Below are positions 1 to 12,456 of a DNA stretch of 64,000 bases, in pieces. The notes below the pieces were generated by a model. It searched no databases. It saw nothing but the letters and a program-made list of their open reading frames with translations, and was not told the DNA's origin. The translations under genes were made by a program, and so were the position numbers. This DNA comes from Tridacna crocea (lineage: Eukaryota > Mollusca > Bivalvia > Cardiida > Cardiidae), in assembly GCA_943736015.1 (NCBI GenBank), contig OX031063.1, positions 35,556,172-35,620,171 of the forward strand, in the 5' to 3' direction. The first letter of the stretch is position 1. Each line of letters starts with the position of its first letter.

Positions 1-340
1 TGAAACTTGGCAAAAAGAAAAAGGAAAAAAATAAAAAACCCACTTGCGTGTAGATAAAGTATTATGCCATCGGAGAGCAGGGTACCACGTTATTTGACAA
101 TAATTCTGCATTAAAGTTGGAAATGTAACTTATTTATAAGCACATCAGCACATTAAAAGGTGCGATTAACGCATTTAAAATACCATTTTGGAGGATGAAA
201 TATCCTAGGAAAATTCTCGGGAAAGGACCTCGGCACTTTCGAAATATTCCTCACAATAAAATCATCGGCGGAGCTTGTACATGGGAAGAACGGAGAAACT
301 GAATACGTGAACGTTTTATCTTGGGCCTACACTTATTAAT

Positions 341-586
341 GCCTCGCCCGGATAGCACAGTTGTCAGTGTACTGGGTGGTTGTCAGTTCGTTACCCGGTT
401 GTGGCAAACTTCCTTTCCTGTGATTTTTGGCCTCTTTGCTCTGATGCATGTGAGAAAGTAGATAGTGACATGGAAAGAAATTTGTGTTATTACTGGTGTT
501 AGAAAGCCAGGTAACACATGCATAGGTGCACTGACCACCGTGATTTGACCTACGCCGTTTAAACGGTAATTCAATCAATCAATCAT
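341..586 (+). mobile_element. tRNA-derived SINE with AATC tail
   Basis: CCCGGATAGCACAGTTGTCA resembles an A box and CAGTTCGTTACCCGG a decayed B box. The body ends ATAGGTGCACTGACCACC, a core also seen in the copies at 58,693 and 48,541, and the tail is (AATC)n. Confidence 0.65.
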
Positions 587-689
587 ACTTACATTCATGT
601 CGCCTTTTTAGTGTTTTATGCCGTTTTAGGAAATATTCTGGTTATATCGAGTCAATAAAATGCTAATCCATAATATGTTTGGTTTTCAA

Positions 690-770
690 CACACTAAAAG
701 GGACATTCGGACATTTGCGTAAAGTGCCATCTCGGATCGGCCTGCGCAGCCTTGCTTGTTACAAGTTGTA
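690..770. mobile_element. MITE family D fragment
   Basis: CATTCGGACATTTGCGTAAAG followed by TCGGATCGGCCTGCGCAGCC, without the distal end. Confidence 0.6.
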
Positions 771-799
771 GTTAGGAGGTTTTCGAAGTAAACCGACGA

Positions 800-1020
800 T
801 TATATCGTACCAAGCAAGTCATCATTTTAATCATAAATCCACAAAATCCATTTTGACCAACAACCAACTAGATAATGAAGTAGAATGGTATTATGGCATG
901 CAAACATTTGGCCAGTAGCGAAACGTTTCCGCCCAAAACAGCATGTGTGTACTCCACAGGCTAAGATGGGTCGAAACTTTCTGCAGACGTACTAAGCCCC
1001 CACTTCAAAAGCATGGCTGA
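800..1020. mobile_element. MITE family F, left-truncated copy
   Basis: AGTAGCGAAACGTTTCCGCC, TGGGTCGAAACTTTCTGCAG and CCCCCACTTCAAAAGCATGG lie in the family order. Confidence 0.6.
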
Positions 1021-1059
1021 TATGTATATGATAAGATTACAGAAAAAAAGCATGTCTGT

Positions 1060-1315
1060 CCTTCGGTCCGTCCGTCCGTCCCTACGAGCCCGACATTATG
1101 GGTTTAGGGTTAATTGTACATTTATTCTCTACGGGGTTCATTCCGTCCATCTGGTAGGTATGGGGTTGGGGTTAGGGTTAGGCTTGTGGGGTTAAAAAAG
1201 GTGGTCTTGAGGGGTTGTTGGGTGTATTGAATAAAGAGCAATTCGAGCTCACAAAGTCCGTCTCGTAAGACTGTCCGTCTCCTCGTCTGTCTGTCTGTCC
1301 GCCTCTTCACCCCTT
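1060..1315. repeat. GTCC/GTCT microsatellites with TTAGGG-like tract
   Basis: GGTCCGTCCGTCCGTCC occurs at about 1,064 and GTCTGTCTGTCTGTCC at about 1,285. Between them GGGTTTAGGGTTAA and GGGGTTAGGGTTAGG resemble short interstitial telomeric motifs. Confidence 0.75.
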
Positions 1316-2095
1316 TTTTGTTTTGTAGATATGATGCCAATAAAGACGCATTGCAACATAACAAACAAGACCAATATGTCTCTCATATAATGTATCACTA
1401 CCCAACATGGTCATTTATCCGTCGCATTAGTCGGACAATCACAGGACATGAGGCCATTTGCATGTATATTGAATCCTTACAAAGTATCCTTCTTTCGTTC
1501 GATAACTCAGCCGCCCACAATAGTCTTTATATATATGCAAAAATGTGAATCAGCAAAAACCGAGGGCCCGACCTTGTGTAATTCTAGAATAGACACTGAA
1601 CAATGAATGACTATTTTTGTACGAGGGGATTCATTCGATATCATCACTTAGAAATTTTCTTATTCTTGTTTTCCTCCTCGTTTTTCTTCTCTCTCCGATT
1701 CGATTGCCTGATCGAGTTCTATGATATACATGACACATGTTAAAAGCGCCGGTTATATATTAGTTCAGTCAACTGTACCCATTCTTAAAAGGCTGTATTT
1801 GGATATGCCAAGACTTGCAAAAGAAAATAGAAGGAAATGGGTCAGAAAAAAAAACACCTTTTCTCTCTTTACCAAAGAAACTCGATTTTTAACGATCCTG
1901 GGGTATGAGGCCTTTCAAAGCATGGTGGAAAAAGAAGAAAATACTGATCACCAGTAGTTACTAATTTAACCACATTGCTATATTCGGCCTTTCTTAAAGA
2001 CAAATACGTCATTGAAGCCATCATTAACTTGGCGTTTGATTGGATTTAGAATTTTGGCGGTAGGTTAAGAGCCAATAAGGTTTGAGGAGGAAAAC

Positions 2096-2363
2096 AAAAT
2101 GAGCCATACTCTGGCAAAAGGGGGCTTAATGCTACTCCTTGATAAAAGGATACCCACCCAAGTTGTCACATGATTATGAATCGCCACTTTTTTCAAAAAA
2201 GTGACTTAATAATGAGGTAGACTGGTCCTTCTACATACAGAAAATTTACAAATAGCGAAAGGTTTCGGCCTAAGTCAGCCTGCACGAACTGCACAAGCTG
2301 GCATGGATCGATATTTTTGGCAGATGTATTACGGCCCCTTTTCACAGAGCACGACTCATCTTT
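2096..2363. mobile_element. MITE family F, full copy
   Basis: ATGAGCCATACTCTGGCAAAAG lies at the left and CCCCTTTTCACAGAGCACGACT at the right, forming inverted ends. Inside, TTTACAAATAGCGAAAGG and GTCAGCCTGCACGA are shared with the copies at 800-1,020, 8,445-8,695 and 47,570-47,800. Confidence 0.75.
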
Positions 2364-3102
2364 GTATCTTGTGAAGAAAGGGCGAATGCTTACAACAAGC
2401 AAACGCTCCTGTTCCCAAGATATCTGTAGAAGCTGCCCATTTTCTTTAGCACGGAAAAGTCGGAAATTTGCTGTTTCGTGTTTGGGATGCCAAACAACTT
2501 AAAACCTGAAATGTCATCAAATATTGTGGTCGTGCAAAATCATAAATTTCCCATTAAGCTTTCGTAATCAAACACATACTTTTCATCAAACTAAAATTGT
2601 TCCGGGATTTATAATCTATGGTTGGATCTTTTCTCTCTGCAAAATTGACCGTTTGTCTGGGAAACTGACCATCGGTTTGTCATTTGAGCCCCAAGGGGCT
2701 GACATCTGTTTCCTGACTAGGAAAATTCTCTGTCGATAACATTGTCATCGTATTGAAACGATGTCCCACAGCGACATACAGGGCCAACTTTGTGTCGTAG
2801 TTATTTTGCTATCTACATCTTTTCCAAATGACAAAATGTTGTGTTTATTTGCTTGTATAGTGTTTAACGCCGTTTTCAATAATACATGTAATTCTATTCT
2901 ATCGCGGCTATCAGAAATGCCAAATTATAGCACTAACTTTTGAAACAGAGGGAACATATTAATACCAGAACGATGGCATTGATATAGCTGAAAGCGGCGT
3001 AAAAGACCACTCACTCACCCACCCAGCCATCCACCTACCCACTCACTCTGTGTGATTTTTATCTGAAATGGCTAAAACAGTGAACGATATGAATTCAAGA
3101 CA

Positions 3103-3303
3103 AGGGCCCGTATTCATCAACCATTCTTAAGACCGTTCTTGATCTTATTCTCCAGGATTTTTTCAAATTTGTAAGTAACACGACTTCTGATTGGCTAAAC
3201 CATTCGATTTAGCCAATCAGAAGTTGTGTTACTTACAAAGTTAGAAAACCTTGGAAAATAAAACTAAAAATATTCTCAAACATGGTTGGTGAATACGGGC
3301 CCT
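3103..3303. mobile_element. Hairpin MITE with GGGCCCGTATTCA ends
   Basis: The ends are AGGGCCCGTATTCATCAACC and GGTTGGTGAATACGGGCCCT. A second inner hairpin pairs AACACGACTTCTGATTGGCT (3,178) with AGCCAATCAGAAGTTGTGTT (3,212). This end type is common in marine invertebrate genomes. Confidence 0.92.
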
Positions 3304-4702
3304 GATTTCACGTTCTGTGTTGTCTGATCTTGATCTGCTCGGTCCGCCTAAGCCCATTTTTTTGCATTAGGTGCTGAAATAAGGCTCGCATTTTAGCGAA
3401 AAGTCGGCTAGACAAAAAATTTAAAAACTCAATTTACCCAAATTTAATTGATAATTCAAAGAAAAAAGGTGTCCCAGTTTCTTTTTCCTGGATCAGCAAT
3501 ATTTGACTTACTTTATAGTTAACCCTTTTTACAGCCGAAACCAATAAAGTAGTTTCAAAGACGGCATATATCAAGACCAGAAAGTAAAGAACTTTCAGTT
3601 TGAGCCTAGGTCCATACCGTCCACGAAGAGGTAAAAAAAACAACGGCCCCGAAGAATTTTCATTTGATTTAGAATTATATCTTATGTCTCCGGATAAAGA
3701 GACAAATCCATTAATTTTGTGGTTTAAAGAGTTAATTTCATTTATCTTCCGGAGAAATTGACTTATTTTATCTGTTAAACTTTCTATACACCCTTCGGGC
3801 TCAAAATAAAGAGAATCAGTCAGTTACACAGTAGACCGAAAATGTTGCGAACTTAAGTTTGCTAGAATTTATCAGAATTTCTATATCAACTGTATGAAAA
3901 TATTTTTGTGCCATATGTCAACTAGTGTTTTGACCGTATTTCTATGTTTAACAACAGTCTTTGTCAAAGATATTTGCAAAGGTGGTGACTGTAAATTCAT
4001 TTCAGGAGATATGAAAGTCACAGTAAAGTCCAAATGAATGAAAATCCTGTTTATGAAATAGAAATACATTTCATTGTTACCATGTAAGTCTGTGGCAATT
4101 ATTATGGTTTTCACGATATGTAAAGGTGCGGTTTCAGTCAATGACGAAAATAAACAAAGAAACTAGAACAAATCCTACCATGTCTCATTATCTGTTTGTT
4201 TACATCGATGATCGCCGACGATTAGCCGACATCTCGTCGTAAATGTCCGCAGTGACGTAAAAGTGACGTAAACACCACGTGATCATTCAGGACCGCGGTC
4301 AAAAGAAAACCTTCATTGACTTGATCGTTTTGCCCCCATTCTAGGCTGGACAAAAACTAAGTTTATCGACATTGTAAACAGAAAGGACGACACAGGCTGA
4401 TCATCACTTATCCATTTATCATCAAAAGGAATGGTCTACTACATCTAAATAAGAAAACAGGTCCAGAATGAGCAAACTTACTCATCGATGACATAATATA
4501 TTGTAAACAATAGTCCTGTCTTCTACGTCATAGCATTAAGAATTATTCACTTATCACGTGACTTTCTCGAAGACCTAGTTCGAATACACACGAACGATAC
4601 TGAATGTTGCCTCGATCAATGGCGTCCCAAATTCGACGGGCTTCTTCATGCATTTTCGCACGCGTATTTCATGGCAACCAATGCAGCAGGCCTAACTAAC
4701 AA

Positions 4703-6862
4703 ATGGTGGCATATTTCTGCCACAATGTAAGAGGTAGCCATTGTGATAATTTAGAGAAGTACCGCGATGAAATAAAAAAAATACATGATAAAAATATCAA
4801 GATAATTCTAACTGTTATCGTGTTTTTTTTTTCTTTCGTGCCTACAACTAACACTCATGGTACCTATAAATAGATACTGTTTCGGAGCACCTTCGCCTAC
4901 AACCTTATGAATTATCCCTTTTCCTGAATGTTGGTAGAGGCATTTCGAGTTGTCTTTGTGATTTCACTGATCTCTGTTCATTTCGAGCACCGTCAAAATT
5001 TTAAGTTACAATTGTTACTGATTCGAAATTTCATTAACTGCAATCTTATTAAAGGGTAATATCAGACTAAAAATTGAATTTGGACAAAACTATACTAGAT
5101 TATGTTGACAAAGAGGGAAGATTTCATAAACTCGCACAGGTGTGCAAACTACAGTTTCGGTTATAACTCTCTTTTTACGATAGACGTACGGTTTTCAAAT
5201 TTAAGATTGTTTTCATTTAAGGATTCATATATTCAAAAAGAAGTTTTGGCTGCAGTTGCCCTTTTCGTCATTACAGGGTAATTTCAGACTAAAAATTAAA
5301 TTTGGATAAAACTTTACAAAAGTATGTTGATAAAGAGCGAAGATTTCACAAACTCTCAAAGGTGTGCAAACCACATTTTAGGTTATAACTATCTTCTTAC
5401 GATGGACATACGTTTTTCAAATTTAAGATTGTTTTCATTTAAGGATTCATATATTCAAAAAGAGGTTTTGGCTGTAGTTGCCCTTTCTGTCATTAAAGGG
5501 TAATTTCAGACTAAAAATCAAATTTGGATAGAATTATGCTAAAGTATGTTGACATCGAGAGAAAATTTCACAAACTTTCACAGGTGTGCAAGACAATTTT
5601 AGGTTATAACCCTCTTCTTACGATAGACAGACGTTTTTCAAATTTAAGACTGCTTTCATTGAAGCATTCATTTATTCAAAAAGAGGTTTTGGCTGTAGTT
5701 GCCATTTTTGTCATTACAGGGTAATTTCAGACTAAAAATTAAATTTGGATAAAACTATACAACAGTATGTTGACCGAAGATTTTACAAACTCTCAAAGGT
5801 GTGCAAACCACATTTTAGGTTATAACTCTCTTCTTACGATAGACATACGTTTTTCAAATTTAAGACTGTTTTCATTGAAGCATTCATTTATTCAAAAAGC
5901 GGTTTTGGCTGTGGTTGCCCTTTCTGTCATAAAAGGGTAATTTCAGACTAAAAATTGAATTTGGATAGAATTATAGTAAAATATGTTGACAAAGAGCGAA
6001 GATTTCACAAACTTTCTAAGTTGTGCAAACCACATTTTACGTTATAACTCTCTTCTTACGATAGACATACGTTTTTCAGATTTAAGACTGTTTTCATTTA
6101 AGGATTCATATATTCAAAAAGAAGTTTTGGCTGTGGTTACCCTTTTTGTCATTAAAGGGTAATTTCAGACTAAAAATTAAATTTGGATAAAATTATTCTA
6201 AAGTATTTTGACAAAGAGCGAAGGTTTCACAAACTCTCACAGGTGTGAAAACTACATTTTCGGTTATGATTCCCTTTTTACGATAGACATACGTTTTTCA
6301 AATTTAAGACTGTTTTCATTTAAGGATTCATATATTCAAAAAGAAGTTTTGGCTGCAGTTACCCTTTTTTGTCATTAAAGGGTAATATCAGACCAAAAAT
6401 TAAATTAGGATAAAACTATACTAGAGTATATTGACAAAGTGCGAAGATTTCACAAACTCTCACAGGTGTGCAAACTACATTTTCGGTTATAACTCTCTTT
6501 TTACGATAGATAGACGGTTTTCAAGTTTAAGATTGTTTTCATTTAAAGATATGTTTGTTTTCATTTAAAGATATGTTTTGGCTGTAGTTGCCCTTTAAGT
6601 CAAAACTACCGAGTTCATCCAAAATGATTAATTTTCTGATATAGATATCCAGAAACGAATAGAATTATCTTGATAATTTTATTTCGATGTCAGTTTCGAG
6701 CACGGTTGAGAAATTTTGCGATAAAATATAAAGTTTATCGTGATACTTTCATCAGGAAACTGTTCACTATCTTGGTAAGAATTCCAGGAAACTTTTAATT
6801 TATCGCGATAGTTTTACGAAAATTATCATGATAGCAATCTCGTGGCAGAAATATGCCACCAT
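4703..6862. mobile_element. 2.16-kb element with hairpin ends around a 221-bp tandem array
   Basis: The ends are ATGGTGGCATATTTCTGCCAC at 4,703-4,723 and its near-perfect complement at 6,842-6,862. Each end can also fold on itself (GTGGCA/TGCCAC). Similarity continues about 50 bp inward (GATAATTTA..., CGCGAT). The interior is a tandem array, described separately. A direct segment TTTCGAGCACSGT recurs on both sides of the array. Non-autonomous elements with a tandem-repeat core are known in bivalves (the pearl/CvA type, linked to Helentrons), but the inverted ends here are unusual for those. No target duplication is clear. Confidence 0.75.
5053..6592. repeat. Tandem array, 221-bp unit, seven copies
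   Basis: Units start at about 5,055, 5,276, 5,497, 5,718, 5,934, 6,156 and 6,377 with GGGTAATTTCAGACTAAAAAT and run through AGAAGTTTTGGCTGCAGTTG. The period is 215-222 bp. The last unit is shortened and contains a small internal duplication (ATTTAAAGATATG). Divergence between units is scattered single bases. There are no spacers between units, so it is not CRISPR-like. Confidence 0.95.
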
Positions 6863-7689
6863 GCTGACAAGTTCGAGTATTCTCCGATCTTATAGATGAA
6901 TTATCCGATATACTTTTCGAGTAATAAACTGTGAAAGTGTATGACAAGCTATATCAGACATCACAGAACGTACATAGCAAAGATTTTACTGTCGGTTTGA
7001 AAGTTTCATTTCACTTTTTTTGGCAGGATAGGCTTTAACCCCTAGGCTGCTTAGCCCGACACCATGTGTTGTTGCTTACAATGTAGATGTAGGATCAGAC
7101 TCCAGGAAACGTGCAGTTTGATCTTGGATAGACACTGTCGGTCAAAGTGAGATTTTTTTCCAATGAAAAGACCTTTAAAATTGTCTTTATAGACTGGGTT
7201 TTAGGTTTAATTCATACAGCTTTTTTTGACCTTTTTCCTAACAAACAAAGCTTTAGACATTTTGTCTCTGAAGTTGACAAATCCCAAGCGTTGAGACAAA
7301 TATACTTCTTTAACTGAAAAGAATCATTGCGGGAAAAGAAAAAGATGATGGTCTCCGGCATTTTTTTCATTTTCCCGAAAAGTTGTCGATATAATTGTCC
7401 ATTCAGTCGTTTACATAAGTTACTGTTAAAACACGAGACACGAAGACAAAACCATAATATTTTTTTTTATATTGCTTGTACTTTTTCTTTCAATTTGTCT
7501 CGGACATTTCGCGTTTCAAAGAAGTTTTCCCTACACTAACACCATTTTCCCGGCTGGCACGATAGCCCCGTTTTTCCGAAACATGGTGTGCCGTGAGATT
7601 CTTTTCCGCTTTCTCTCCACAGACAAGTTTAGTCAGGGCTCTTTACGGTACCTCATCCGTGACAAGCCGTGGAGGGAACCTATCGTTTA

Positions 7690-7960
7690 CAAATGTTCCT
7701 GGCAGCCACGTTTCTGACTACCTTGGACAAAACGGGATTGACGTAATACAACTCTAAGGAACACGAAGTTTTTGCTGTGGAAAAAATTTGACGATGCTGA
7801 TTAGACACCTAACAGACAGTAGGGGTAGGGGCTGATCGTTGCCTTCTCCCACTAAGCTTGCTTATCCGGTCCCTCTGCGTTGTATTACGTCAACCCCGTT
7901 TTGTCCACAGTTGTCAGACAGGGGGCTACCGTGGCTGCTGGGAAGATGGTGTAAATGTAG
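7690..7960. repeat. Inverted repeat around a 125-bp loop
   Basis: GGACAAAACGGGATTGACGT (from 7,725) pairs with ACGTCAACCCCGTTTTGTCC (ending at about 7,909). Weaker pairing extends outward through GGCAGCCACG / CGTGGCTGCTGG. Probably a foldback-type MITE of unknown family. Confidence 0.7.
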
Positions 7961-8130
7961 GGTTACACGTTTGTTTCCACATGGCGGCAGAATACCGAAT
8001 CTACACGGAAAAGCGATTTGAACAAGAGAAAAAGCGCTAAGTCCAGACTGAACGCACCATAAAGTTAAATCACCCCATTACACACGGCTTTGCTGCTTCC
8101 GAATCAGAGATACCTTATAAAACGTATAAG

Positions 8131-8362
8131 TTAACCCATTACCACACAATCCCTACTTTTGACGCCCCCGAGAAAGAAGCCTGTAAAAAACATTGTGGGA
8201 AATGGATAAAATGCTGGTAAGCAGCATTTTCTCCTTTTCCCACAATGTTTTCTACCCTTCACAAAACAGATTTCAAATTTTCAGTCACTTTTATTTTATC
8301 GTCTGCAAATGCTTTCGATTTGGAGAACAAACCTAAAATTCTGTCGTATGGTATTGAGTTAA
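8131..8362 (+). mobile_element. MITE family A, full copy (family description here)
   Basis: Family A is about 229 bp, bounded by TTAA, with termini CCCATTACCAcAC... and ...GTGTGGTAATGGG. The left half runs into CCCCTGAGAAAGAAGCC. The centre is a near-perfect hairpin (stem GGGAAAAGGAGAAAATGCTG, loop-less GTAACCAGC). The right half ends TCGTCTGCAAATGCTTTC, then AAAATTTTGTCGT. TTAA flanks and CCC-type ends point to a piggyBac-type non-autonomous element. '+' here means the CCCTACTTTTGACG end is on the left. Confidence 0.9.
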
Positions 8363-8444
8363 AATAGCAATAGAAATGAAAAGGTTGAACTCGACAAGTT
8401 CCAAAATGGTTGGATTGCATCAAAAAGTAAAGTAGCCCCATAAT

Positions 8445-8695
8445 ATAGATGAACCAAGCTCCGGCAAAAAAAGGATTAATGCATTACTGAGACACATCAA
8501 GTACCTCCCAAGTCATTGCGGAATTAAGGATCCTTAAAAAATTCATTTCGTCTTACAATTGACTCACTAGGAGGATCCCATAATATGCAGAAAATTTACG
8601 AATAGCGCGTTAAGCGCAGGCTGACATGAATCGATACTTTTTGCAGAAACATCAACCCCCCTTTTCACAGAGCATGGCTCAGATGTTATGGATTC
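8445..8695. mobile_element. MITE family F, full copy
   Basis: GATGAACCAAGCTCCGGCAAA lies at the left and CCCCTTTTCACAGAGCATGG at the right. The interior ATTTACGAATAGCG and GCTGACATGAATCGATAC match the copy at 2,096. Confidence 0.75.
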
Positions 8696-8994
8696 ATCTA
8701 GGTTAGAGACTCCTCCTCAAAAGTATAAGAACAACAAGAAAAAAAAGAAAGCCTGGAATTAAAAAACCGTACCGTCTTGAAAAATAATGACAAATGGAAA
8801 TTGCTCTGTTTTTTCTTTGCAATTTCTCTTGTTGTCACAATTATTTTCATTTTTTTTCCCGGTCATATACAAAATTTTCCATGTTCAAATGTTAGTACTT
8901 ACCAAATGACAACGGTAACATTTTAGACTTGTTGAAATTAAAACCACTTGCAGAAAGACGGCAAAGATTATGTGATTCAAAGTAACGGTATTTT

Positions 8995-9105
8995 TCTCTG
9001 AAAAGGGTTTAAAACATTGTGGGGGGGGGGAGGAAAGAGAAAATGCAGATTACCTGCATTTTCTCCCTTTTTCCACAATATTTTCAAGAGCCTTTTTGCC
9101 TTGGG
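8995..9105. mobile_element. MITE family A, hairpin core only
   Basis: The core hairpin AGAGAAAATGCAGATTACCT and its complement survive next to an 11-bp G run. The outer ends are gone. Confidence 0.6.
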
Positions 9106-9429
9106 TTGTCAAAACGTTGGCTTGTTGTCTTATAAAATGATAAGGATTTGAAAGGAAGCCCTATAATGATCTGAAGTAATTTTCCGTGATCGATACCCCA
9201 CGGGAAATATACGATTTCACCCGTCAATGTAGTCATCTGTAAATTCTAGGAGATATTTTTCGACATTTTTTGTTTTTCTTTAAATTGTGATCCTCGTAAA
9301 TCTTGACTTTCCCAGAGAAACAATTTGACAACGTTAAAGATTTATTTTGTTCTTTGTAATAAAATACAAAATTGCTTTTTATTGTTTTTTTTTGCTTTCC
9401 AGTGAATAATTCGTGGGGATGAATAAAAA

Positions 9430-9706
9430 CATTGTTCTTGAGTTTATTTTTCTCCGTACTGTTCGAGCCTCACTGGATCCTTTTGGTTTGTCGTGGGAGT
9501 GTCCTTGGGCAAGACATTTCAGAGCCCTTGTCTAGTACTAGTGAAGCCCGGAATAAACACGAGTGTGTGAGGTGTTGCCGTGTTATCACTGAAACGATGT
9601 TGAAAGCGATGTATAACATCAATAAATCGATCGTTCGATCGATCAATCAATCAATCAATCAATCAATCATTCATTCATTCATTCATTCATTCATTCAATC
9701 AATACT
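9430..9706 (+). mobile_element. SINE 3' part with long AATC/ATTC tail
   Basis: GTGTTGCCGTGTTATCACTG and GATGTTGAAAGCGATGT are shared with 48,160-48,240. The tail is (AATC)6 followed by (ATTC)7 at 9,641-9,706. The tRNA-like head is missing. Confidence 0.65.
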
Positions 9707-10138
9707 TCCTTGAAATTCGTATAAGTATCAAAATTATAAAATAGCCACCAGGAATAGTGTTTTATGTATTAAAATTAGCCGAGTCCCTTGGAAGGTTATA
9801 GAATCCTTTACCGTTGGCTCCGGCCCATAACACCTTATTCTGGTGAGTATTTCATACACAAAATACGTGATCCCTAACGGAATTATCAAGGATATTTACT
9901 TGAATTTCAGATCACTTGTAAAGTATTAAAGTACGTTGATAACTTCAAGTATGTTTTGACATAAGGAAGGGAGGTAATTATGCCTAATTTTTGGACACTC
10001 TCTTTTGAAGACCTAGATATGTACTTGACATAAATGTTGAAAGGTAATCAGCAATGAGTTAAAATGAAACTTTGATAATGTTTCTTTATTTGCCGATGAT
10101 ACTGTTTAAATAAATCTCCTGGGGAATTACAAAAACTG

Positions 10139-10370
10139 CTTAACGACGTATCTGACAAATGTTGGCGCTCATTCTACTGCGCATATATTTTTGTCCTGAA
10201 TATTTCATCAAAAGTGCACATATGCTTTATTTGCACATAATACAAAAAGCTATTGGTGCACTGAAATAAATCGCACTTTCTTCGAGTGGTGTTTGTGAAG
10301 AAAAAAAAAAATTGAAATCTTTGAACTGTCACCAAGAAATGATTAAAATACTGTTGACACGGCGTTACAC
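10139..10370 (-). repeat. Dispersed repeat family H, copy 1
   Basis: It matches the reverse complement of 18,534-18,760 over about 230 bp, including GTAACGCCGTGTCA, TTATTTCAGTGCAC and ACATTTGTCATATACGTCGTT. There are no clear inverted ends. Confidence 0.8.
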
Positions 10371-10503
10371 ATCGCAAATGTCCGAATGCCCATTTTCATA
10401 TGCTGCAGGCCAAATAGGAACTCGTCTCACTCATTTCGTATACAAACTGGTTGGTTCGGCATAAGCAGAAACCATAAAAACTCACGATTTTGTCCTCTAT
10501 AAC

Positions 10504-10550
10504 TCCAGAGAGGACGAATAACTCGAGAGGACGAATAACTCGAGAGGGCG
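10504..10550. repeat. Short tandem repeat, 19-bp unit
   Basis: GAGAGGACGAATAACTC is repeated two and a half times. Confidence 0.75.
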
Positions 10551-10901
10551 GATGTCTTTTTAACTGAAATGTCCTCTTTATCATTCTTTCAGAAATTCAG
10601 AAAAAGTGCATAAAAAAGAGTATTGTACAGATATCCAAGTATTAACCTGTAACAACTTTTCTGTTAAAAAAGAAATAAAAGCATATTGTTTATCCAGGAG
10701 TTTAACGTAAAACAAACATCGATGGAAGGAATGTCTTTTTTGAACTAAAGGATTGACAAAGTTCATTCTCAAATCCTTTACAAAATTATACAGCTTAGAT
10801 TTTCTGAGAATTATTGGTTGTTCACCTAACTTGAGTAGTGCTTGAATAATGTTTATTTAATATTTTTCTTTGTATGGCTATGAACCGTTGCCTTTATCTA
10901 A

Positions 10902-10952
10902 ATCTGTCTATCTATCTATCTATCTACCTATGTCTGTCTGTCTGTCTGTCTG
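10902..10952. repeat. TCTA/GTCT microsatellite
   Basis: A compound (TCTA)n then (GTCT)n tract. Confidence 0.9.
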
Positions 10953-11354
10953 GCGCTTTTTTGCTGTAGTTTTCATTTTTTAAAATTTTTTTTTATTTGC
11001 GTGTTACATAGCACTTAATATTACAACTTATTATAGGTTTAGCGTGACGATGTACATTGCATTAAAGGCAAACACCATTTTCATTTCCCTTTTTGTCGAT
11101 TTAGTGTACTTTGAGAGTGAGAATACCAAGAATGATCTTTTGTCGCTTTCTCAGTCTGATTCGATCAAGATCAGACTGCACTGACGTTTAAATCTCAGGC
11201 TAATATTTAAGCAATGCTGTCTTGAAAGTGTCGAGAGGTATTTATGTACGTTTGCACTGCATTTGAAGTGATTTGGGGGATCTTTTTGTTCTTAGAATCG
11301 TCAACCTGCTAAATATAATGACCGTGACCAATCCCAAGTTTTAATAGCTCTGAT

Positions 11355-11525
11355 AAGGATGTCCTTGAAAACATTGTGGGACCATCATTTTCTCTTTTTC
11401 ACACAAAGTTTTTACCCATTAAGAGATAATTTCCTCAATGTAAGTCTTATTATATTTGTCGTCTGCAAATACTTCAACCGGGACACGTCTAAAATTTTGT
11501 CGTTTGATACTGGTCGAATGTATAT
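11355..11525 (+). mobile_element. MITE family A, 5'-truncated relic
   Basis: GAAAACATTGTGGG is followed by half the hairpin, then TTTGTCGTCTGCAAATAC and AAAATTTTGTCGTTTG. The left third is missing. Confidence 0.65.
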
Positions 11526-12421
11526 TTCCAACCAGCTGTAGAAAGCTAAGTAATGCAATTTGTATCAACTCTGCAATCCCACCGTATCAAATGGTGCAGA
11601 TCTAAGGTCAAACAGCACGATCAGTGCAGTCTGATATTGATCTTAACTATCTGCGAAACGCTTAGCACCCCAGAAGTAAATCATTCAAATGACATAAAAT
11701 TGTCGTAGTCCCGCCAATATCAGGACTACAAAGTATCATCTGCAGTTTGACTCTGTCTTCAAGCAGACGAATGTTGAAAATAATGTAACAAAAGTGGGGT
11801 TGTACCTTAATTTCGCTGCAATTAGGGAGAGACTGGCCAGTTATTTCTGAAATTAGTTGCATGGAGGGGAGAATTCGCCACAGCCAAAGAGCGAGAGGGA
11901 GAAGGGACCCAATCCATACTGTTTATTTCATTACATGCGATGTTTAGGGTAATGTTGGGTTCCGCTGAAATAATCATTACCATCATGGCCATCCTTTGGA
12001 CAACATCCTATGGGTATTTCTTTTGCGACCGGCGTTGGTCAAGGTCAGGCCGCAAACACTCACTCTGCTCATGGACCTGCTTGGCTTGGCTTGGAGTTCA
12101 TAACTAGAAAAGAAATTACGATTAACAGTGTATAGGTTCCATGATTTTGACATTTCTAATGTACTGCCGAGGACATTTTTCTCTCACAATGACTCCCAGA
12201 TCGCGTGAGGCTGTTTATTTCTGTGACATGAAAATTAATAGGTTTTCACCGTATTTACACAAGCAATAGCCTGTACGGACTCCTTTTGTAAACAAGATGC
12301 TAGAACATTTGACGGAATACGTTCAGATTCCTGTTTGCACAGTGAAATAAAAGCATGAAAAATCCCAAATTATTAACGCTTTTAATGGAGGAAACATGGG
12401 CCATTGCGAAGGGTATACATC

Positions 12422-12456
12422 AAGACCAGAATGCACAAAACGTGCAGTCTGATCTT
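12422..12456. repeat. Isolated family C hairpin
   Basis: The stem-loop AAGACCAGAATGCAC / GTGCAGTCTGATCTT stands without recognisable family C ends. Confidence 0.7.

Noticed and set aside
5053..6592. Regular repeats that might suggest a CRISPR-like array
   Set aside because: The 221-bp units are contiguous, without unique spacers, and the host is eukaryotic.
7472..7717. 81-codon open frame followed by another at 7,858-8,040
   Set aside because: They overlap the arms of an inverted repeat (7,690-7,960) and show no recognisable domain.
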